DNA from: Euphorbia lathyris
Taxonomy: Eukaryota; Streptophyta; Magnoliopsida; Malpighiales; Euphorbiaceae
Direction: 5' to 3'
Assembly: GCF_963576675.1 (NCBI RefSeq)
Contig: NC_088919.1
Coordinates: 45,964,501-46,028,500 of the forward strand
DNA: 64,000 nucleotides
Below are positions 57,706-64,000 of the stretch, one piece after another; positions within the stretch are counted from its first letter, which is position 1, and every line of letters begins with the position of its first letter. The notes beneath the pieces are model-generated. The model did no database searches. It was not told where the DNA came from and saw only the letters and a list, made by a program, of their open reading frames with translations. Position numbers and translations under genes: made by a program.

Positions 57706-60539
57706 TCACTTCTTCTTTCTTTGAGCTGAGGGGTCAACATGAGCAATGCCTTTTCCTTTGCTCCCAGAGGCAGACGCAGTTCCTAAAGTCAGAGGCTGAG
57801 TTCCTCTTTTACTAGTCTCCCCCGTTTTGCCATCATCGGGTTGATAAAGGAAGGTTTTATTCCTGGCGGTAGAGGAGAGGTAGTTGAATAGCGCTGAAGC
57901 CTTTTTGTGCTTTCTCCCAAACTGTCAATGACAGGAACGCTATCGTCCTGGACATGCCTGGGGACTCGAATGGAGCTGCTTATCATGCTAAGAAGACATT
58001 CATGAGCTTTGCTTAGGCAGGCAATGGAGCTGGTGACCTGACCATAAGATTGATGAAATAGTTTTAGCAGAGCAGAGTCATAGAACATGCGTTGTGCATT
58101 GTTGATCCTCATGGCTTTCATGATGGCTTGCGAGAAGCTCATTAGCTCTGTGTTGGATACTGGATCAACGTCCATTTGGGCCCGATCAATGTTCAAGAGT
58201 CTCACTGCCTCACTCAGTTGATCAATCGTGCATTGAGAGGAAGAGGATACAAGGTCACGGGTACTCGTCAGCTCTGCTTGAATCTTAGTAAAACATTGTT
58301 GGAGCTCGGTGGTGGTGACAGATTCTGTATTGCTTGGTGGACTGGATTTAGTTAGCTCAGCATATAGCTTGGTGAAGCAATCTTGCAACTCAGCAGATGT
58401 TGCAGACTTAGTGTGGGCAGTTGCTCTGGAGGGGGTCAGTTCCGCTGCTAGCTTAACAAAATAGTTTTGAAGCTCAGAGGAAGTGACGTACCCTGGATTG
58501 ACTTCAGATAATTGTTGAATTTTTCCTTCAAGAGAGTTCAGATGAGTGGCCATGGTAAGCACTACTTCAGTCAGTTTGGCCATTTGCTCTTGGTTTGGTT
58601 GCTGGGTTTGCACTGCAGTGATAATACTAACCAAATCTTTCAGGCTACGGAGTTCTTGTAGAAGTTGAGTGATACTGGTTAGGTGAGAGGGCTCTTGAGT
58701 GGACTGGCAACCTTCAGCTTGTGTAGAATGAAAGTCTTGAAGTAAGGACTGAGCTGAATCAATGACCCTACGGCCAGACTCAGTTGCATTCAGGTATGCA
58801 AACTTTGCAGCATTGGACTCAGAGGCTGGTGTAGGATTTTCTGATGGTGGAGGTGTTGGTTCCTTGCCAGACTGAGTACCTGGACTTTTATGAAGTTGTT
58901 GAGCTGAGTTATCAACATTTTGTGATGGAGGTGGAGTTGAGGTATGAGTTGGCTCAATTGGTGCAGCTTGACTTGGATTTGTAGGGTTCTTGGCATGTTC
59001 CTCATATTGAGTAACAGTGGCTTGCTTTTCCGCTAGATCTTCTGGTGGAGATTCAGTGGCAGTTGAGAAATACTTGAACTGAATTTTAGACAGGTCAGTT
59101 TCTGGCTCGTCAAGGGGAAAGTCGTTCATGAGATCAAGGTGTTTTTGTGCTTTCTTCTTTAATCTCCGCCGGGTCTCAGTTTTTGGCAGAGAATGGTCAA
59201 TTTGAAGACCTTCACTTGACTCAGCAGCAACAGTTCCTTCACCTACTGGTTGCTCAATATTACCTTCTTCCCTTGTTTGCTCAGCATCATCACGGGGGCA
59301 TGCTTCCTCCTCAGTATTACCTTTTTGTTGCTCAACTTGTTCCACATCTTCCTTTTCTAGGTCAATCCCATGACCTTCAGGTTGAGGAGAGGTTAGTGGT
59401 ACGACTTCCACTATCTTCAAAGAATGACTTCTTTTCTTTTTCTTTAACGGTGTTTCAGGAGTTTCTTCGTTCTCATCCTCAGGCACATCTGGCCTCTTTC
59501 TTTTCCCAACGTGCTCATCAACCTTGTCAGTTTTGGCTTTCTGTCTTGATGAAAGCCTTATTTTCTTTGGAACAGAATGGATATCTTTGGAGCTAACTTC
59601 TGCAGCCTTCCTCTTCTTCCCTTTTTCAGGCTCAACTGTCTTAGGTGACTCAGTATGAGCCTCAACTTCTTGTGCATGCTCAGCTTCAGGTTCCATTTCT
59701 GCTTGCTCTTCTTCCTCATTCTCCTCGGCTTCTCCAGTTCCTTCATACCCCTTCAAGGGTTGATTATACAATAGTCCATCTAGTAGGACTGCAGTGATTT
59801 CACTTCCCAACGAGCTTGTCTCGTCCACTGTCTCTATTTGCTTGTCCTGTATGATTTTCGTGATAAGTGAACCAAAATGTAGTTTCCTACCGCTTCGTTG
59901 AAGGGCTCCAACTAGAAACACAGGGAGATTGAATGGAGTTGAAGTCAACATGTGCCATATAAAGAACTGTTCGAAGTTAGATGCGGAGGAGGCAGAGCTA
60001 AGTTTGGGAAAGATAAAGTTAGTCAGCATGAAATGAACCATCTTTTGATCCTTACCCATGCAAGTACTGGGTATTTCCCCTTTGTGATCTTTGGGTTTAC
60101 AGAACCCTTTTAACTTTTCAGACGTGGCTTTAGGTATCTTCTCCTTTGTTGTTCGAAATTGGATTCCTTCGTTCGGTATCTCTAATAGTGTGGCTAAATA
60201 GGCAGGGGTAATAACGATTTTCTGACCTTTCACATTTGTCTCCAAGTAATTTGAATCGTCTGCATCAACTCGTAAATTTGAGTAGAACTCTCGAACTAAC
60301 CTTGGGTAGGGTGTTCCTGGAAGGGAAAAGAGACATGTCCAGTTGTTTTTCGCAATCCATTCACAGAATGGTGTTTCAGTCGACACGAAGCTCGGAGAGA
60401 ACCACCGGCATTTTAACACCTCCATATTGTTAACCTTCGAGTGTACTTTCAGCATTATCCTCTCCTTTTCCATTGAAGGACTAGCGTGGTCAGTGAGTGT
60501 GTTTTGCGCTTCTGGGGTTTTCTTTTTGCTGGGAGACAT
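57706..60539 (-). CDS. 3' extra ORF ('env-like') of copy D, open for 916 codons, C-terminus frameshifted
   Basis: The start is ATG 60539 (MSPSKKKTPEAQ); the frame is open to TGA at 57789. The N-terminal ~260 residues share RWFSPSFVSTETPFCEW, STCMGKDQKMVHFMLTNF and FNLPVFLVGAL with copy A. Then come Glu-rich and Lys-rich parts (KKKKRSHSLK), a Pro/Ser-rich middle and a helical C-terminal region. That region holds three tandem copies of a unit like ELQxCFTKxxAELT (about 58500-58260), where copy A has one. Near 57845 an indel moves the frame: the tail homologous to copy A (GTQPLTLGTASASGSKGKG) continues in another frame to 57706. I see no signal peptide or firm membrane span. The function is unknown. 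Confidence 0.8.
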
Positions 60540-61114
60540 TTTTGACGATTTTGAGATTTTTGGAACGGAAGAAGTTTGAGTTTTAGGGATTGCAAGAATG
60601 AGAAAGGACGAGTGGGGGTTCAACTATTTTATATAAATCAATGAGGATCCTAAATCATTATCTTGCCATTTTTCTCCTAGGGACGTTCAAGCGTCAGATA
60701 CTCTGTTAATTATGACATCTTCGGCGCATGGGTTTTTGCCATTAATGTGCGTCTTCCCAATGTGTCAGAATTTACACGTGTAGGTTTACTTTATACGAAT
60801 GGGTTATTGCCGAAATTCGAAGCGTCAATGATATTGAGTGCCTATCGTTTGTTAAGACGATCTCTCTATCTCCTATTAACTTAGCATAGGTTACGTGCTC
60901 AGCGTGTGTCTTTACTCAGCATGAAGTGATTTGTTTATCTACTCAGCATGGGATGTTTACTTAACCTTTATGCCTAACTTAGTATTGTTGCTTACTATGT
61001 GTACGCAGGGTGGCTATTTCAACCTAAGCTTAGTAGGGAATAGATATTTCACTCAACATGGCATTCGTACAATCTTTCAAAGTTCCACTCATAATTATTT
61101 AATGCAAAATTTAG
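60540..61114 (-). other. Spacer between pol and the extra ORF of copy D
   Basis: Non-coding; equivalent to 5467-5960 in copy A. Contains a TATA-like TATATAAA on the plus strand near 60632, i.e. TTTATATA on the coding strand. Confidence 0.5.
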
Positions 61115-64000
61115 TTACAGTGGATTTGACATACCAATTGCTTCCCTTAGTGTGTTGAATTGCTCTCGGGCCAAGGGTTTTGTGAAGATATCTGCAAGCT
61201 GATCGTTTGTTGGCACGTAGGTCAGCTTGATCTCATCTTTTAATACGTGATCTCTGATGAAGTGATGCCTTATGCTAACATGCTTCATCCGGCTGTGTTG
61301 GACTGGATTTTTAGATAGATCAATGACACTTTTGTTGTCGCATTTGATCTCTATTGTCTTTGTTTTGACTCCGTAATCCTCAAGCTGTTGCTTTATCCAT
61401 AGGACTTGTGCAACACAGCTTCCTGCAGCCACGTACTCAGCTTCAGTTGTAGACATAGCTACGGATGATTGCTTCTTGCTAAACCAAGATACTAGACAGC
61501 TTCCAAGGAAGTTACATCCCCCTGAAGTACTTTTTCGTTCTAGCTTATCTCGTCCGTAGTCAGCATCAGTATATCCAATGAGTGTGAAGTCATTTGAGGT
61601 TGGATACCATAGACCTGCATCAACTGAGCTTTGCAAGTATCTAAAAATTCTTTTTACAGCAGTTAGATGAGATTCCCTGGGGTCAGCTTGATATCTAGCA
61701 CAATAGCATACTGAGTATTGAATATCTGGTCTACTAGCAGTGAGGTAGAGTAATGAACCTATCATACCTCGATAGAGTTTACTATCAACTGACTTACTCT
61801 TTTCATCCTTGCATAGGACAGTATCAGTACCCATGGGGGTTGATATTGGTTTGCATTCTTCCATGCTGAACTTCTTTAACATTTCCTTGGTGTACTTAGA
61901 TTGACTTATAAATATGCCGTTCTTGCCTTGCTTGATTTGGAGTCCAAGAAAGAAGTTGAGTTCACCCATCATGGACATTTCGAACTCAGTTTGCATCTGT
62001 TGGCTAAATTCTTTGCACAAAGATTCGTCAGTAGCACCAAAGATTATATCATCAACATATATCTGTGCAAGTAGGGTATGTTTACCCTTTTTCTTAATGA
62101 ACAAGGTTGTGTCAGCTTTTCCCCTGACATAGTTTCTGGTCCTCAGGAAGTTGGTCAACCTCTCATACCAAGCTCTTGGAGCTTGCTTTAGGCCGTACAG
62201 AGCCTTTTTGAGTTTATAAACGTGATTTGGAAATTTTGAGTCTTCAAATCCAGGAGGTTGATTGACGTATACCTCTTCGTTTATAAAGCCATTAAGAAAT
62301 GCACTTTTTACATCCATTTGGTATAATTTAAAATTCATGTAACTGGCATAGGCACACAATATTCGTATAGCTTCTAATCTAGCAACAGGGGCAAATGTTT
62401 CTCCATAGTCTATACCCTCTTGCTGACTATAGCCTTGAGCTACAAGTCGGGCTTTGTTTCTAACCACATTCCCATGTTCATCTAGCTTATTTCTAAAGAC
62501 CCACTTAGTTCCTATGGGCTTTTGATTCCTAGGTTTAGGTACTAAATCCCATACCTCATTTCTGGTGAATTGATCAAGCTCTTCTTGCATGGCATTGATC
62601 CAATACTCATCTTGCTCAGCATCAACGAAATTCTTTGGCTCATGTATTGATACGAATGCAACATTGCTGAGGTATTTTCTAAGTTGATCCCTGGTCATCA
62701 GTTTGTTGTTAGCGGCATCAAGAATGGCTTGTTCTATATGGCCTCTTGGGATCTTTATTTCCTTTGGCAGTGCTGAGTCGTTTGGAAGAGGTGTTTCTAC
62801 AATCTCTACAGGAATAGATTGGTCAGCAAATGATATTTTAATTTCTTGCTTACCTTGAGTCAGCTCCTGTATGTTAGGCATTGTGGCTTCTGGTTGATCA
62901 GCGGGAGCTGAGCCTGATTCTTCATCTTTAGGCTGAGCTGACTTACCTGTAGGGTCAGTTTCATCGAACTCAACATGTACAGACTCTTCTACAACTTGAG
63001 TTCTTTTATTAAATACTCTATATGCTTTACTGTTTGTTGAGTACCCTAAAAAGATCGCCTCATCAGCTTTAGCATCAAATTTAGCAAGGTTGTCTTTTGT
63101 ATTGAGTATAAAACACTTACAACCAAAGGCACGAAAGTATCCAATGTTGGGCTTTCGACCTTTCCAAAGTTCATATGGGGTTTTCTTAAGTATAGGTCTG
63201 ACTAGAGCCCTGTTCAGTATATAACATGCTATGTGAACAGCTTCACCCCAGAAGTACTTTGGAAGCCTATTTTCACTCAGCATCGTCCTAGCTATTTCAA
63301 CAATGGTTCTATTTTTCCTTTCAACAACCCCATTTTGTTGAGGTGTTCTTGGAGCAGAGAAGTTGTGGTCAATACCACAGGTTTAACAGAATTCATCAAA
63401 CTGTTGGTTTTTGAATTCTCCACCATTGTCGCTTCTAATGTGAGCTACTTTTAGGTCTTTGTCATTTTCAAGTTTTCTGATCAATGTGGTGAACATCTTA
63501 AAGGTTTCATCCTTGCTACTAAGCAAGATGATCCAAGTATACCGAGAGAAATCATCTACAATAACCAAAGAAAATTTCTTACCTTCCAAGCTGAGTGGCT
63601 GGATAGGTCCGAAAAGATCTAAGTGTAGTAATTCCAATGGCCTTTTGGTTGAGACGACAGTTTTACTATGAAATGACTTTTTAGTTTGTTTTCCTTGCTG
63701 ACAGGCTTTACATAGCTGATCTTTTTTCAAACTTTAATTTGGGTAATCCCTCAACTAATTGCTTTCTAGCTAATTTGGCAAGAAGATCCATGCTGACATG
63801 CCCAAGTCTTCTATGCCATAGCCAGGAGTTGTCCTCTTTAGATACTAAGCATATATTTTTAGAAAACTGTTTTTCCAAGTTCAACATATATACATTTTCT
63901 ACACGAGGGGCAGTTAAAATCAATTCATTTGTATTTCCCTCGAGTATTTGACACTTAGTATCATCAAATACAACCCTTCTGCCGCTTTTGCAAAGCTGAG
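61115..64000 (-). pseudogene. pol: pol of copy D, partial at window edge, one frameshift and one stop
   Basis: From the window edge the minus strand encodes the end of the protease region (SGRRVVFDDTKCQILEG), the integrase finger ([11 protein letters not shown]), then an extra base in a T-run near 63725 that shifts the frame. The DDE core follows (RSDNGGEF); a TAA at 63385-63383 stands where copy C has GAA in EFCETCGID. From there 755 codons are open: [12 protein letters not shown] with [11 protein letters not shown] and catalytic YVDDIIFGA, RNase H with [11 protein letters not shown] and CDNKSVIDL, and the end [13 protein letters not shown]...SNPL at 61115. RT and RNase H are complete and look undamaged. 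Confidence 0.92.

Larger units (their letters stand above)
57310..64000 (-). mobile_element. SIRE-type copia element, copy D (minus strand, runs off the window)
   Basis: On the minus strand: pol from the window edge to 61115, spacer, extra ORF 60539-57789, spacer with polypurine tract (57323-57312) and the shared LTR 57309-55910. Where it overlaps copy C in pol it is nearly identical. Confidence 0.92.

Overview
The window looks like repeat-rich nuclear DNA of a flowering plant, most likely a eudicot. I infer this from SIRE-type Ty1/copia elements with initiator-Met tRNA primer sites, plant L1-type LINE proteins, a Mutator-like element (MULE) carrying a DUF1985 + Ulp1-type protease gene, plastid DNA (petN, rpoB) inserted in the nucleus, and one spliced host gene for a SYP71-like Qc-SNARE. 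The species cannot be named from the sequence.

Layout. 1-10917: a SIRE-type copia element (copy A) whose left LTR runs off the window; gag, pol and a 3' extra ORF are all recognisable and lightly broken. 11041-13015: remains of a gypsy-like non-autonomous element with a degenerate 'putative gypsy type transposon' ORF. 13693-19560: a full-length LINE flanked by a perfect 15-bp target duplication. 19734-22601: an inverted repeat around a long (TA)n tract, a long-TIR element, a gypsy-type LTR fragment and a hAT-like non-autonomous element. 22616-30723: an 8.09-kb MULE with 115-bp TIRs and a perfect 9-bp TSD. It carries an apparently intact six-exon protease gene (+) and a convergent, decayed mudrA-type transposase (-). 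31883-37710: AT-rich DNA with MITEs, a Helitron, plastid-derived DNA and a TRIM-like tandem array. 38397-41675 (-): the SYP71-like gene, nine exons, intact. 42378-43446: a possible second MULE end with its own palindromic repeats, then a minisatellite. 43447-64000: nested LTR elements. Copia copy B is interrupted by a hAT element with an 8-bp TSD and then by a gypsy element, which abuts a minus-strand tandem of two SIRE elements (C and D) sharing one LTR.

How the parts relate. The only clear host gene is the SNARE; almost everything else is transposon. The retrotransposons and the MULE transposase carry many premature stops, most readable as C-to-T or G-to-A changes (Trp to stop, Gln/Arg to stop), as expected for methylated repeats. 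Two things stand out. First, the protease gene of the MULE is open across all 955 codons while the transposase beside it has six in-frame stops. Second, about 35 copies of a core ATGCGACA/TGTCGCAT, many in hairpin-forming pairs, fill three introns of the protease gene, the spacer between the two genes and the DNA upstream of the transposase, but I found none in exons.

All reading was by eye. Splice sites, TSDs and repeats were checked base by base at the stated positions; family names come from remembered motifs and not from a search.
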